A DNA stretch of 64,000 bases from Natranaerovirga hydrolytica (GCF_004339095.1 NZ_SMGQ01000016.1:62001-126000), one strand, 5' to 3'. Positions 24,501-33,917 are shown, numbered from the stretch's first letter. Program-made: numbers and translations. The notes: a model not told the origin generated them from the sequence alone.

Positions 24501-26171
24501 ATGGCAGACAGGGAGAAAAGAGTAAAAAAGATAACCAAAATAAATCCTGTAAAACCCCAGGTAATGTTGGAGCTCCAGCCAAAGAAACGTGTCTGCGCCT
24601 ACTGTCGTGTCAGCACAGATTCCAGAGAACAGCATAATTCATTTACTGCACAGACAGCTTATTATGAAGGAATGATCAACAGAAGAAGTAATTGGCAGTA
24701 CGCCGGAATCTATGCCGATGAAGCACGGAGTGGAACGAAGCTCCAGAAGCGGGATGAGTTCTTGCGGATGATAAGAGACTGCGAAGCTGGAAAAATTGAT
24801 CTGATCATCACGAAATCAATTACTCGCTTTGCAAGAAACACCGTTGACAGTATTAAAGCAATCCGAAAGCTGAAACTGCTTGGCATTGCAGTATTTTTCG
24901 AGAAGGAGAATATCAACACCTTATCCGAAAGCAGTGAGCTGCTCTTGACCATCTTAAGCTCCCTGGCTCAAGGAGAGGCAGAAAGCACTTCAACCAATAA
25001 TAAGTGGGCGGCAATCAAACGGTTTCAGGAGGGGACCTTTAAAATAGGAATTCCTGCCCACGGATACACCAAGGACATAGAGGGTGAGCTGATTATTGAT
25101 GAGCAGGAGGTGGAAACCGTCCGCTATATCTTTGGGGAATACCTAAAGGGCAAAGGCTCCTATGCCATTGCCAAAGAGTTGACTGAGAGAGAAGTTCCAA
25201 CCATACGGAGTGCCGAGAAATGGACAGACGGCGTGGTAAGGGGAATTCTTCAAAACCCGGTTTACACTGGAAACTTACTTTTACAGAAAACCTATACTAC
25301 TGAGGTAATTCCCTTTCAGCGAAAAGCAAACAAGGGGGAGCTGCCTCAGTATTTTATTTCTGAAAATCACGAGCCCATCATCAGCATGGAGGAAGGGGAA
25401 GCGGTCAGGGAGATTTATGAATACCGCCGCAAGCAGATGAAAACAGATGGCATAAAGTCACAAAATCGGTATGCATACAGCAGCAGGATCATATGCGAGG
25501 AATGCGGCAGGGTATTCAGACGGCAGAAAATTTATATCGGAAAGCCCTATGAGAAGGTGCAGTGGTGCTGTATGCAGCACATTGAGGATAAAGAGCAGTG
25601 CAGCATGAGGGCAATTCGAGAGGATATCATACAAGAGGCATTTACCTTGATGTGGAATAAGCTCTCCAGCAATTATACAGAAATCCTTTCTCCTCTGCTG
25701 GAATCCTTAAAAAGACTGCGTGCAGACCAACAGCAGGAAAAGGAAATCCGAGAATGCAATGAAAAAATAATGGAACTGTCAAAGCAGAGTCATATCTTAA
25801 GTGGTATAGCCACAAAGGGATATTTTGACTCTGCTATTTTTATAGAAAAACAGACTGCCCTTCAAATAGAGCTGGATGCCATGCGAAAAAAGAGAAAAGC
25901 CCTGCTGGAGGAGAGTGGCTTTGAAAGGGAAATTTTCTACACGGAGCATTTTATAAGACTTTTTGAAAGCCATCCGGGGATACAGGATACCTACCGTGAA
26001 GACTTGTTTTTACAAAGCGTGGAACAGATCATCATTAAGGAAGGAAAGACCGTAACCTTCCGCTTAAAGAATAAGCTGGAGCTTTCAGAGAGCTGTGGAA
26101 GGGAGGGCAGGGACGATGCAAAGGCATATGCCCATGGGCTACCGTATGGGAAAGGGGAAGGTATTTCTTGA
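24501..26171 (+). CDS. Large serine recombinase 1 (site-specific integrase)
   Basis: This protein of about 556 residues starts at ATG 24501 behind AAAGGAGG; an upstream TTG extension lacks a site. It has a resolvase catalytic domain with AYCRVSTDS (catalytic Ser38) and ITRFARNTVDSIKAIR, a recombinase domain (GYTKDIEGELIIDEQEVETV, VPTIRSAEKWTDGVVRGILQ), a zinc ribbon (CEECGRVFRRQ..CC..C) and a C-terminal coiled coil. It should excise and integrate the ICE. It overlaps recombinase 2 by 56 bp. Confidence 0.93.
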   Translation: MADREKRVKKITKINPVKPQVMLELQPKKRVCAYCRVSTDSREQHNSFTAQTAYYEGMINRRSNWQYAGIYADEARSGTKLQKRDEFLRMIRDCEAGKIDLIITKSITRFARNTVDSIKAIRKLKLLGIAVFFEKENINTLSESSELLLTILSSLAQGEAESTSTNNKWAAIKRFQEGTFKIGIPAHGYTKDIEGELIIDEQEVETVRYIFGEYLKGKGSYAIAKELTEREVPTIRSAEKWTDGVVRGILQNPVYTGNLLLQKTYTTEVIPFQRKANKGELPQYFISENHEPIISMEEGEAVREIYEYRRKQMKTDGIKSQNRYAYSSRIICEECGRVFRRQKIYIGKPYEKVQWCCMQHIEDKEQCSMRAIREDIIQEAFTLMWNKLSSNYTEILSPLLESLKRLRADQQQEKEIRECNEKIMELSKQSHILSGIATKGYFDSAIFIEKQTALQIELDAMRKKRKALLEESGFEREIFYTEHFIRLFESHPGIQDTYREDLFLQSVEQIIIKEGKTVTFRLKNKLELSESCGREGRDDAKAYAHGLPYGKGEGIS

Positions 26172-27015
26172 GGAAGAAAAAGCAAGGGTTGTCAGAAAGG
26201 TTTTTGCGGATTATCTATCAGGTATCTCCACCCATGCCATAGCCAAGGAGCTGACAGCAAAGGGAATTCCAAACGCCAACAACAAGCCATCCTGGAATCA
26301 CGGCTCTGTCGGCAGGATTTTAGAAAACATTAAATATTTAGGGGATGAGATGTACCCTCAAATGATAGAATCAGAAGTCTTTGAACAGGTACAGAACCGT
26401 AGAGAAGAACAGCGCCAAAGGCTTGGAAGAGTCAAACAGCCCAATAACATAAACAGTAAAAACTCATTCAGCGGCAGAGTTTGGTGCGGAGAATGCGGCG
26501 AGGTCTTTCGAAAATATGTGGAGAACAGGGGAAGGCCCTCAGAAAAAAGCAAATGGAGGTGTAAGCATTACATCTATAAAAACCGGGTTCGCTGCATCGG
26601 CGGAGCCGTCACAGAGGAACAGATAAAAGAGGTTTTCATACTGGCGGTAAACAGGATAATAAAAACCCCTTCCCTGCTGGAGAAAAAACCAAAGAAAGCT
26701 CCAAAGCGTTATCCTCCGGAATTTTTGAAGCTGGATCAAAGGATAAAGGAGCTGGAGGCAGGTCAGCAATTCTCCTCTAAGGAGTTGGCGACACTGATTT
26801 TTCAGAGGGCAGAAGCAATCTACCAGACTGCCAAGGTCAAAGATTATGAGCACCATACAGAAAATATGAGGCAAGCCCTTTCAGGTAAAGAACTGCAGAC
26901 AGGATTTGATGAAGAACTGTTTTTACAGACAGTCAAGGGAATGATTGTTTATACAGAGGGACAGATGGATGTGGAATTTATCAATGGGCTGACCCTCCAT
27001 GAAACTTATAAATAA
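26116..27015 (+). CDS. Recombinase-domain protein lacking the catalytic domain
   Basis: This protein of about 299 residues begins directly in the recombinase (DNA-binding) part: MQRHMPMGYRMGKGKVFLEE, then ISTHAIAKELTAKGIPNANN, the zinc ribbon VWCGECGEVFRKY..C..C and a C-terminal helix. The resolvase domain with the catalytic serine is absent. The preferred ATG at 26116 has a GGGAGGGC site and lies inside recombinase 1. It is a real, coupled gene rather than a truncation, since this two-plus-one layout recurs in Clostridia ICEs. It may act as a directionality or architectural partner. Confidence 0.85.
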   Translation: MQRHMPMGYRMGKGKVFLEEEKARVVRKVFADYLSGISTHAIAKELTAKGIPNANNKPSWNHGSVGRILENIKYLGDEMYPQMIESEVFEQVQNRREEQRQRLGRVKQPNNINSKNSFSGRVWCGECGEVFRKYVENRGRPSEKSKWRCKHYIYKNRVRCIGGAVTEEQIKEVFILAVNRIIKTPSLLEKKPKKAPKRYPPEFLKLDQRIKELEAGQQFSSKELATLIFQRAEAIYQTAKVKDYEHHTENMRQALSGKELQTGFDEELFLQTVKGMIVYTEGQMDVEFINGLTLHETYK

Positions 27016-27214
27016 TGAGGGGAAAGAGAATAGAACATATACAAAGGGAAACAAAAAAAACATATCCATCATGTCGCCATCTACGGAAGATGATAATAAG
27101 GGCAAAGAGCCATCAATGGTACTAATGATAGCGGTGTACTGCAGGGTAGTACGCAAAAACAGCTGCAAGCTGGCAGGAATAAAGCCAGTGAAAGCCTTTA
27201 GAATTTATCCATGA
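26999..27214 (+). pseudogene. Relic of a serine recombinase N-terminus
   Basis: This 71-codon frame contains KKNISIMSPSTEDDN, AVYCRV and KNSCKLAGI. These match, with deletions, the start of recombinase 3 (KKNISIIPSRPDYDR, AAYCRV, NPNWKLAGI). The catalytic serine-loop region is lost, so it cannot be active. It looks like a decayed duplicate of the next gene. Confidence 0.65.
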
Positions 27215-27261
27215 ACTAACCCAATAAAAAGCCTATAAAAATAAAAGGAGAGGATGCGTAT

Positions 27262-28908
27262 ATGCAAGGGGTGAGAAAAAAGAACATATCCATCATACCT
27301 TCACGACCGGACTATGACAGAAGCATCAAGGTGCAGTTAAAAGCCTTACGGGTAGCAGCATACTGCCGTGTCAGTACCCTGCTTGAACAGCAGGAAAGCA
27401 GTTACGAAGCTCAGATAGCTTACTATACAGAGAAAATTCAGCAAAACCCAAACTGGAAGCTGGCAGGCATTTATGCCGATGATGGAAAATCTGCAACCAA
27501 CACCAAAAAAAGAGATGACTTTAATACCATGATCGAGGCATGTATGGCGGGAAAAATCGACCTGATACTGACCAAATCCGTCAGCCGTTTTGCAAGAAAT
27601 ACGGTGGACTCCCTGCAAACCATACGAAAGCTCAAGGAGAAAAATATCGGAATCATTTTTGAGAAGGAAGGTATTAATACACTGGAGGCCACTGGGGAGC
27701 TTTTAATCACCATTTTAAGCAGCCAGGCACAGGAGGAAAGCCGTAACCTAAGTGAGAACACGCGCTGGGGAATCGCAAGAAGATATGAAAATGGTGTGGT
27801 GCTGGTCAACCATAAAAAGTTTTTAGGATACACAAAGGATGAGGAGGGCGAGCTGGTCATCGTACCGGAGCAAGCAAAGCTAGTCCGAAGAATCTATCGC
27901 CTTTACCTTGAAGGCTTAAGCACACAGCAGATAGCGGACACCTTCATAAAAGAGGGAATTAAAACGGTAACGGGAAAGGACAAATGGCATGATACCGTCA
28001 TCGCCAAGGTACTTCAAAACGAAAAATACATGGGGGATGTCCTGCAGCAAAAGACCTATACGGTGGACTTCCTTACAAAAAAGCGGGTGAAAAACGACGG
28101 CATCGTCCCTCAATATTACATCGAGGATAACCATGAAGCCATTATCCCGAAAGAGCTTTTTTATCAGGTACAGGAAGAAAGGGCAAGGCGAGCAAGCCTC
28201 CATAAGCCATCCATTACAAGGCGGGCCAAGAAAGAGAAAAGCAAGTACAGCTCGAAATATGTACTCTCAGACATCCTTATATGCGGTGAATGCGCCCACC
28301 CTTACCGCAGACAGACATGGTCAAGGAATGGAACCCTTACCCCTGTATGGCGATGTGAGAGCCGCTTGCTAAACGGAACAAAAACCTGCAAGCATTCAGC
28401 CACCTTAAAGGAAAAACCCCTGCATGAAGCGATTATGACGGCTGTGGACAGCGTGGTGGAGAATCAGAGGGAGGTTGTAGGAGCCTTCAGAGAAAATGTC
28501 ATCCGAGTGATAGGCAGCTATACTACCAAAAACATCAAGACGGCGTTTGATGAGGAAATTATAGAATTACAAAAGCAGCTTCTTACACTGATCGAAGAAA
28601 ATGCCAAGCAAGGAGCCGTCAATGAGGATTTTGACGAGCAGTATAGGAAAATCGCAGAGGAAATGCAAGCTCTTAAAATGAAGAAACTAAAGCAGGCAAG
28701 AGAGCAGAAACTGGCTGGCGAATATGGACAAAGGGTGGAAGGCATGAACTCCTGCCTGGGCAGAGTAAGTTATAGAGTCGGAGAGTTTGATGAGGATTTA
28801 ATCAGACGTCTGATACTCAGGATAAAGGTAATCAGTGAATCCAGAATAGAAATCCAATTTAAAGATGGTATCATCATGGAGCAAGAAGTGGCATTTTATG
28901 AAGATTGA
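27262..28908 (+). CDS. Large serine recombinase 3
   Basis: This 548-residue full-length enzyme has AAYCRVSTL with catalytic Ser38, VSRFARNTVDSLQTIRKL, GELLITILSSQAQEESR, the recombinase domain GYTKDEEGELVIVPEQAK, a zinc ribbon CGECAHPYRRQ..CE..C and a C-terminal coiled coil. The ATG follows AAGGAG. With recombinases 1 and 2 it forms the integration module at the right end of the ICE. Confidence 0.93.
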   Translation: MQGVRKKNISIIPSRPDYDRSIKVQLKALRVAAYCRVSTLLEQQESSYEAQIAYYTEKIQQNPNWKLAGIYADDGKSATNTKKRDDFNTMIEACMAGKIDLILTKSVSRFARNTVDSLQTIRKLKEKNIGIIFEKEGINTLEATGELLITILSSQAQEESRNLSENTRWGIARRYENGVVLVNHKKFLGYTKDEEGELVIVPEQAKLVRRIYRLYLEGLSTQQIADTFIKEGIKTVTGKDKWHDTVIAKVLQNEKYMGDVLQQKTYTVDFLTKKRVKNDGIVPQYYIEDNHEAIIPKELFYQVQEERARRASLHKPSITRRAKKEKSKYSSKYVLSDILICGECAHPYRRQTWSRNGTLTPVWRCESRLLNGTKTCKHSATLKEKPLHEAIMTAVDSVVENQREVVGAFRENVIRVIGSYTTKNIKTAFDEEIIELQKQLLTLIEENAKQGAVNEDFDEQYRKIAEEMQALKMKKLKQAREQKLAGEYGQRVEGMNSCLGRVSYRVGEFDEDLIRRLILRIKVISESRIEIQFKDGIIMEQEVAFYED

Positions 28909-28939
28909 TACTAGTGATGAGAATAACAAGTAAAGTGGT

Positions 28940-29041
28940 GGTGAGCTGCTAATTACCATACTTAGCAGTCAGGCACAAGAGGAGATCTGAAACATCAGCG
29001 AAAACACAAGGTGGGGTTTAACGAGGAATTTGAAAATGGCT
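28940..29041 (+). pseudogene. Fourth serine-recombinase relic near ICE right end
   Basis: One frame reads GELLITILSSQAQEEI, a stop, then NISENTRWGLTR. It matches recombinase 3 (GELLITILSSQAQEESRNLSENTRWGIARR). Only 30 codons survive. It lies immediately after the last intact recombinase and is a candidate vestige of another element at the junction. Confidence 0.7.
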
Positions 29042-29130
29042 TCTTATTTTACTATTAACCAAATTTAGAAAATACAGCTTGCTAATAATTTGTTTTGCCG
29101 AGCTACTTCGATATTATGTCCAAATAGTTC

Positions 29131-29159
29131 TTGATTTTGGTGGCATTTCGTGGCATAAT
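29131..29159 (+). promoter_or_regulatory. Promoter and possible operator of HTH gene/defence operon
   Basis: TTGATT (29131-29136) and CATAAT (29154-29159) are spaced by 17 nt. The hexamer TGGCAT occurs twice in the spacer/-10 area (29141-29146 and 29151-29156), exactly 10 bp apart, as expected for an operator read on one DNA face. The HTH protein just downstream could bind it. Confidence 0.5.
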
Positions 29160-29193
29160 AAATATACCTATTCTTGCAGGGGAGGTATGCAAT

Positions 29194-29403
29194 ATGGCAA
29201 TTCAGAGCAGATTGTCCGTACTCATGGGTGAACGTAGATACAATATTCAAGCGGTTATTGATAAAACTGGGTTGGATAGAACCACTGTATCAAATTTATA
29301 TCATGACAAAGTGAAGCGCATTGACTTCAAAACACTCGACAAATTATGTGGACTGTTTGATTGCAAGCCAAACGATATACTGAACCATATCAAAGAAGAC
29401 TAA
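29194..29403 (+). CDS. Small XRE/Cro-type HTH regulator
   Basis: The protein has 69 residues and starts at the ATG behind GGGGAGGT; an upstream in-frame ATG at 29131 is inside the promoter. It is almost entirely one HTH domain: SRLSVLMGERRYNIQAVIDK, GLDRTTVSNLYHDKVKRIDF and KTLDKLCGLFDCKPNDILNH. It resembles YozG-type repressors. It lies 55 bp before the sulfur-modification operon and probably controls it. A short inverted repeat ACAACT/AGTTGT (29422-29439) sits in that gap. Confidence 0.85.
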   Translation: MAIQSRLSVLMGERRYNIQAVIDKTGLDRTTVSNLYHDKVKRIDFKTLDKLCGLFDCKPNDILNHIKED

Positions 29404-29458
29404 CTGTATTATTGAGCAAGTACAACTTGACTTAGTTGTTTGGAAAGGGGGATGTCTC

Positions 29459-31180
29459 ATGTGGTGTAAAGCCTGTAGCCGAGAAACAGAAAAAGAAACA
29501 TGTGAACTTTGCGGTAATGAAACCGAACAGGATACCCCTCTTGAAATCTATTGGTGCGAAGACTGCAAAGCACCCATCATTAAATATGTAAATGATATTA
29601 ATAAAGACATTTGTCCATCCTGCAAGAGATCAACTACTTATTTATCTGCGGACTTGCGTCCAGTTTTTCCCGAGGAACGCTTATTACTTGAAATCCTGCA
29701 AAACAAGCCATTGGCCTATATGAACAAGAGCGTTTGGGCTTCAAACAATCGTTATTATATAGATGGTAAACCTGTTACGATTACTGTTAAGTTTTACAAA
29801 AAGATGTCGCCAGATGATATTCGAGAACAGCTTGTAAAATACAGTTGTCAAAACAATTCGAACTTTTTTAATGATAGCATTAAACGGTTTGTAGAACTGA
29901 ATAAAGCACGGCTTAATTATATTATAGACGAAGCTCACTCCTTCATCAAAAAAACAGCAGATTTATATCCTCGAGAATGCGTGGTGATTTCCTTTTCAGG
30001 TGGAAAGGATTCAACAGTTACGGCTGATCTAACAGTGAAAGCACTAGGCGATCCTGCGTTAGTACATATTTTTGGTAACACAACGCTTGAATTTCCATTG
30101 ACAGTTGACTATGCTGAACGTTATCGCAAATCAAATCCTAAGGCAATCTTCAAGACAGCAATCAACCGTGAGCAGAATTTTTATGATGTATGCGAAGATA
30201 TCGGCCCTCCAGCTCGTATGCTTCGCTGGTGTTGCTCTATGTTTAAAACAGGACCGATTACACGCGTTTTAAACAGTATGTATCGTGACAAAAATATCCT
30301 TACCTTTTATGGTATACGTAAGTGTGAATCTGTAAGCCGAAGCAAATACAACCGTGTTGAAGATAATGCTGAAACTGTAAAAATTCAAAAACAGAAAGTA
30401 GCTTCACCTATCTTCCTTTGGAAAGACATTGATATCTGGCTCTACCTTTTTGGTGAGAATGTGGATTTCAACGAAGCCTATCGCTTAGGTTATGATCGTG
30501 TGGGTTGTTGGTGCTGTCCAAACAACAACGAACGGGCGCAGTTCCTTTCGCAAATCTACATGTCTGAACAATATGAAATATGGCACAATTTCCTTGTTGA
30601 TTTTGCTAAACGCATCGGTAAGCCTGATCCGGAAGAATATATAGATTCTGGAAATTGGAAAGCGCGTCAAGGTGGTAACGGTGTAGAATCTGCACAGGAT
30701 GTGAAGATAAAGTACACAAATTGTACTGCGGAGGAAAATTCAAAGATTTATCAGCTAAACCAGTCCATTGATGACAGCTTCTTAGAACTGTTCATTCCCT
30801 TTGGACGTATTGCACCGGAACTTGGGCGTAAACTGATTAATGAAACCATTGTAGTGGACTTGAAAACTAATATACCGATACTTTCCATACAACCCTTTGC
30901 GCAGGAAGGCTTTGAATATTCGGTAAAGGTTAAGACCATGAACGTTGCAAAGCATGACGATCTTCAACGTATGGTTAGCTATCAAATAAAAAAGCACAAC
31001 GCCTGTCGCCGTTGTTTAAAATGCGAATCTCTTTGTCGATTTGGTGCAATCTCTGTTGCCGGTGGAGTGTATCACATTAATGATGCAAAGTGCAAGCGGT
31101 GTAAAATGTGCGTGACCGCAAAGTATCTTGAAGGCGGTTGTATGATGGATAAATATCTTAGAACGAAAGGAGCGGATTAG
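29459..31180 (+). CDS. DndC-like PAPS-reductase-family ATPase with zinc ribbons and ferredoxin domain
   Basis: This 573-residue protein has N-terminal zinc ribbons (CKAC, CELC, CEDC, CPSC within residues 1-60). The PP-loop SGGKDS at 180-185 activates sulfur transfer by adenylation. Cysteine motifs RWCC (256-259) and CWCC (350-353) may hold an Fe-S cluster. At the C-terminus is a two-cluster ferredoxin (Cys516, 519, 522, 526 and 545, 548, 551, 561). DndC performs the sulfur step in DNA phosphorothioation; the added ferredoxin suggests an internal electron supply. It is the first gene of the operon. A PAPS reductase in sulfate assimilation is unlikely given the neighbours. Confidence 0.85.
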   Translation: MWCKACSRETEKETCELCGNETEQDTPLEIYWCEDCKAPIIKYVNDINKDICPSCKRSTTYLSADLRPVFPEERLLLEILQNKPLAYMNKSVWASNNRYYIDGKPVTITVKFYKKMSPDDIREQLVKYSCQNNSNFFNDSIKRFVELNKARLNYIIDEAHSFIKKTADLYPRECVVISFSGGKDSTVTADLTVKALGDPALVHIFGNTTLEFPLTVDYAERYRKSNPKAIFKTAINREQNFYDVCEDIGPPARMLRWCCSMFKTGPITRVLNSMYRDKNILTFYGIRKCESVSRSKYNRVEDNAETVKIQKQKVASPIFLWKDIDIWLYLFGENVDFNEAYRLGYDRVGCWCCPNNNERAQFLSQIYMSEQYEIWHNFLVDFAKRIGKPDPEEYIDSGNWKARQGGNGVESAQDVKIKYTNCTAEENSKIYQLNQSIDDSFLELFIPFGRIAPELGRKLINETIVVDLKTNIPILSIQPFAQEGFEYSVKVKTMNVAKHDDLQRMVSYQIKKHNACRRCLKCESLCRFGAISVAGGVYHINDAKCKRCKMCVTAKYLEGGCMMDKYLRTKGAD

Positions 31181-31182
31181 TC

Positions 31183-33006
31183 ATGATATTTGCTGCTATT
31201 ATCGAGAACGATTCAGAAAATGAAGTCTTGCTTTGCAAATCAATTAATGCAAATGGTCAAATAACATGGACATTGCCGTGTTGTGATTCTATCGATGACA
31301 TCTTACAGGGTTGCGATGACTTAGTTCAAAAATGTCGAGATGAGTACGATATCAGCATTGGGATTGAAACATCCTCAATTTGTTTTGAAAGTAGCGACTG
31401 TATCGTTTACCGTGTTTCTCTGCTCTCTTACACATCTTTTAGTAACACAAAAGAAAAAGATTATCGGTGGTTAAAAACTGATGCTTTAAGATCAATAAAT
31501 TTAAGCGAGATGTTTTTTCCTGTTTTTGACTCTATGTTGAAAAGGTATGAGCGGCTTGCTTACATCAGAAAAACAATAAAGGAAGTTATTAATGATGTAT
31601 CCTCAAACTTTGAAGATTATTACAATACAGATATTCAAGAACAAAAAAACGCAATTAATGTGTTTATTAAATATCCCCAGCACGTTTTTTGTCCATTTGT
31701 TTTCAGAATAGATTTCTCGCTTGATGATACAGAACAAATGCAGTTTGTTACATCAATATCCGTAACAAGAATGCCCGATGAGGGTGACAAAACGGACTTA
31801 TACGTTTTATTTTCTAGCTATATGGCAATTATTCAGAAACTGTTTGGTAATAAGAATGTATATATCGATTATTTAAGTTTGTTTGATGAAGTTGAAATCA
31901 ATAATGCGTCTCTAATACTTTTAAGTGGGCTAAGACAATTTGGACCTAGCGGTACTGAAGCTTTCAAATCTGCGTTGCAAGAGGATTTTCTCAGGTTCAC
32001 AATGAGCCTATTTACGTTCGCGGAGCTTATTGGGTCTTTCTTTACGGAGTTAGATGAAGATTGCTATTGCAAAGAGTATTTAGATTATTTATGTTCCACA
32101 GATGCTTCGTATAATTGCCAGGCAAGAAAAGAAGTACAATACTATTACAATGCCGTAAAAGGAATTTCGATGTTAAGAATTAGTAATGCTGAATACCGAG
32201 ATGATTTTTTTAATGCTCTTACGTGGGAAATGATTGATGGTGTTGACGGAAAGATACTTTGCCAGATAAATACTGATAATGGTTATTTGTCATTTAATTT
32301 TGTTTCAAATGAGTGTTGGGATAAAATAAGCCAAGTGATAGATGATATGCACATCAGCAAATATACGTTTATATGTCAAAGTAACTACTTATTTATGTTT
32401 GAAGGAAAAAACATATGGATTTTTGAAGGTGATTTTAGCGAATACTGGGTTGCAGAAGAAAAAAAGAAACTGCTTGATCGCCAAAACAGAGAACGCATTA
32501 TCCTCCATTTGAACAGACAATTCAAGTGGAGATACCCTATTAATTATACACGCTTTGAAGAGTTGATTGCTGATTTATATGAAAGAGAAGAGTTGGTTCA
32601 AAATATTAAATTGCTTGGAAGGTCGAATTGCCCAGATGGAGGACGTGATTTGCTAATCTGGAAAATTGAGCGAAAGGGTGAAAGCTCTTTTGGTAGTAAG
32701 CTGATCATTGGTCAATGCAAAGCATACAACCGTTCAATAAATAAATCTGATGTTACGGATATAAGAGATACAATAGAACACTACGATGCAACTGGGTTTT
32801 ATCTTTTTACCTCATCAGCGTTAACCGTACCACTTATAGATAATCTAGTGAAACTGAAGGAGAAATACGAATCTGATTGGTGGACTGAACGAGAAATATT
32901 TAAAAAGCTACGTCAACACTCAGATGTTGCAGACAGATATTCCGATATTTTAGAGATTGATGAAGTAAGCTCTTCTAGTATGAATGAAAAGGCGGTGACC
33001 GTATGA
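31183..33006 (+). CDS. Nudix-like N-terminus fused to Mrr-type PD-(D/E)XK endonuclease domain
   Basis: The protein has 607 residues. Residues 1-130 resemble a Nudix fold, but the GX5EX7REUXEEXGU box is degenerate, so it is probably a binding domain. The middle (130-440) is not recognised. Residues 442-590 form a restriction-endonuclease-like domain: FEELIADLYEREE, then PDGGRDLLIW with Asp489, then IIGQCKAY with Gln511 and Lys513, the Mrr-like D...Q-x-K arrangement. The likely role is DNA cleavage in the defence system, perhaps of DNA lacking the modification. The start lies 2 bp after the preceding stop, and the end overlaps the next gene by 4 bp. Confidence 0.75.
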   Translation: MIFAAIIENDSENEVLLCKSINANGQITWTLPCCDSIDDILQGCDDLVQKCRDEYDISIGIETSSICFESSDCIVYRVSLLSYTSFSNTKEKDYRWLKTDALRSINLSEMFFPVFDSMLKRYERLAYIRKTIKEVINDVSSNFEDYYNTDIQEQKNAINVFIKYPQHVFCPFVFRIDFSLDDTEQMQFVTSISVTRMPDEGDKTDLYVLFSSYMAIIQKLFGNKNVYIDYLSLFDEVEINNASLILLSGLRQFGPSGTEAFKSALQEDFLRFTMSLFTFAELIGSFFTELDEDCYCKEYLDYLCSTDASYNCQARKEVQYYYNAVKGISMLRISNAEYRDDFFNALTWEMIDGVDGKILCQINTDNGYLSFNFVSNECWDKISQVIDDMHISKYTFICQSNYLFMFEGKNIWIFEGDFSEYWVAEEKKKLLDRQNRERIILHLNRQFKWRYPINYTRFEELIADLYEREELVQNIKLLGRSNCPDGGRDLLIWKIERKGESSFGSKLIIGQCKAYNRSINKSDVTDIRDTIEHYDATGFYLFTSSALTVPLIDNLVKLKEKYESDWWTEREIFKKLRQHSDVADRYSDILEIDEVSSSSMNEKAVTV

Positions 33007-33911
33007 AATTCCGTGCCCATGACACATTTTTTATACGTAAAGGCTGGTTAAGTAAAGGCATGAGAAATATTCTTGAAACACCTGATGTGTTTGTCAGCCG
33101 CGAGAATAACCCAATGGATGTGCTGGGGATCGGTGCGAATATGGTCAAGGCTATGCGTTATTGGCTGGTTGCCGTAGGGTTAACGCAGGAATCTACATCA
33201 GGAAGACGGATACAAACACCTACACAGTTAGGTGAGATAATACATGCACATGACCGATATTTTGAGGAAATGGGAACACTTTGGCTGCTTCATTACCAGC
33301 TTGTTAAAGCAAAAGATGGTAGAGACACAGAGGCAACCTCATGGTGGTATTTCTTTAACGAATTCAAAGTTGCTGAATTTACTCGCGACGATTTTCTTGC
33401 ATATATAAACAAATATCTTCGTAATAGCGACGAGGGTGACAAGCCGGTGCGAACTATTGAGGACGATTTTAACTGTATTATCAACACTTATGTGCCACGC
33501 ATCAAGTCTAGTCCAGAAAAAGTTCGTCCAGAAAGCAACATTGATTGTCCCCTTGGTGAGCTTGGGTTAATTGATATTGTAGGAACAGAAAAGAGCGGAA
33601 GTCGCCTCAAAATATATCGCAAAAGTGCACCTAAAAAAGACACGCTTCATCCGTTGATATTGCTTGCTGTAATTATTGATCAGGCAGCTGGCGAAAAAGA
33701 GGTTCGCATATCCGCTATACAAAACGACAATGGTAATGCCGGGAAGGCCTTCAACCTTGATATCATCAGCCTGACGGCTCTGCTCTATAAAATAGAGCTA
33801 TTGGGGCATATAAAAGTTGTTCGCACGGCGGGGCTGGATGTAATTCAAATTAAGAGCAATTGGAGCTTTCTTGATTGCGTTGCAAAATATTATCGAGCTA
33901 TAAACGGATAA
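33003..33911 (+). CDS. DUF4007-family protein
   Basis: This 302-residue protein begins with MKFRAHDTFFIRKGWLSKGM and NPMDVLGIGANMVKAMRYWL, the DUF4007 family start. It may contain winged-helix-like DNA-binding modules (LGIGANMVKAMRYWLVAVGL; TALLYKIELLGHIKV). The family has no assigned reaction but occurs in gene clusters with DndC-like and P-loop ATPase genes, which matches this context. The ATG overlaps the endonuclease gene end. Confidence 0.8.
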   Translation: MKFRAHDTFFIRKGWLSKGMRNILETPDVFVSRENNPMDVLGIGANMVKAMRYWLVAVGLTQESTSGRRIQTPTQLGEIIHAHDRYFEEMGTLWLLHYQLVKAKDGRDTEATSWWYFFNEFKVAEFTRDDFLAYINKYLRNSDEGDKPVRTIEDDFNCIINTYVPRIKSSPEKVRPESNIDCPLGELGLIDIVGTEKSGSRLKIYRKSAPKKDTLHPLILLAVIIDQAAGEKEVRISAIQNDNGNAGKAFNLDIISLTALLYKIELLGHIKVVRTAGLDVIQIKSNWSFLDCVAKYYRAING

Positions 33912-33917
33912 AAATGC

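Noticed and set aside
29459-31180. Assimilatory PAPS reductase
   Set aside because: No other sulfate-assimilation genes are near; the zinc ribbons, ferredoxin tail and the DndD and desulfurase neighbours favour DNA sulfur chemistry.
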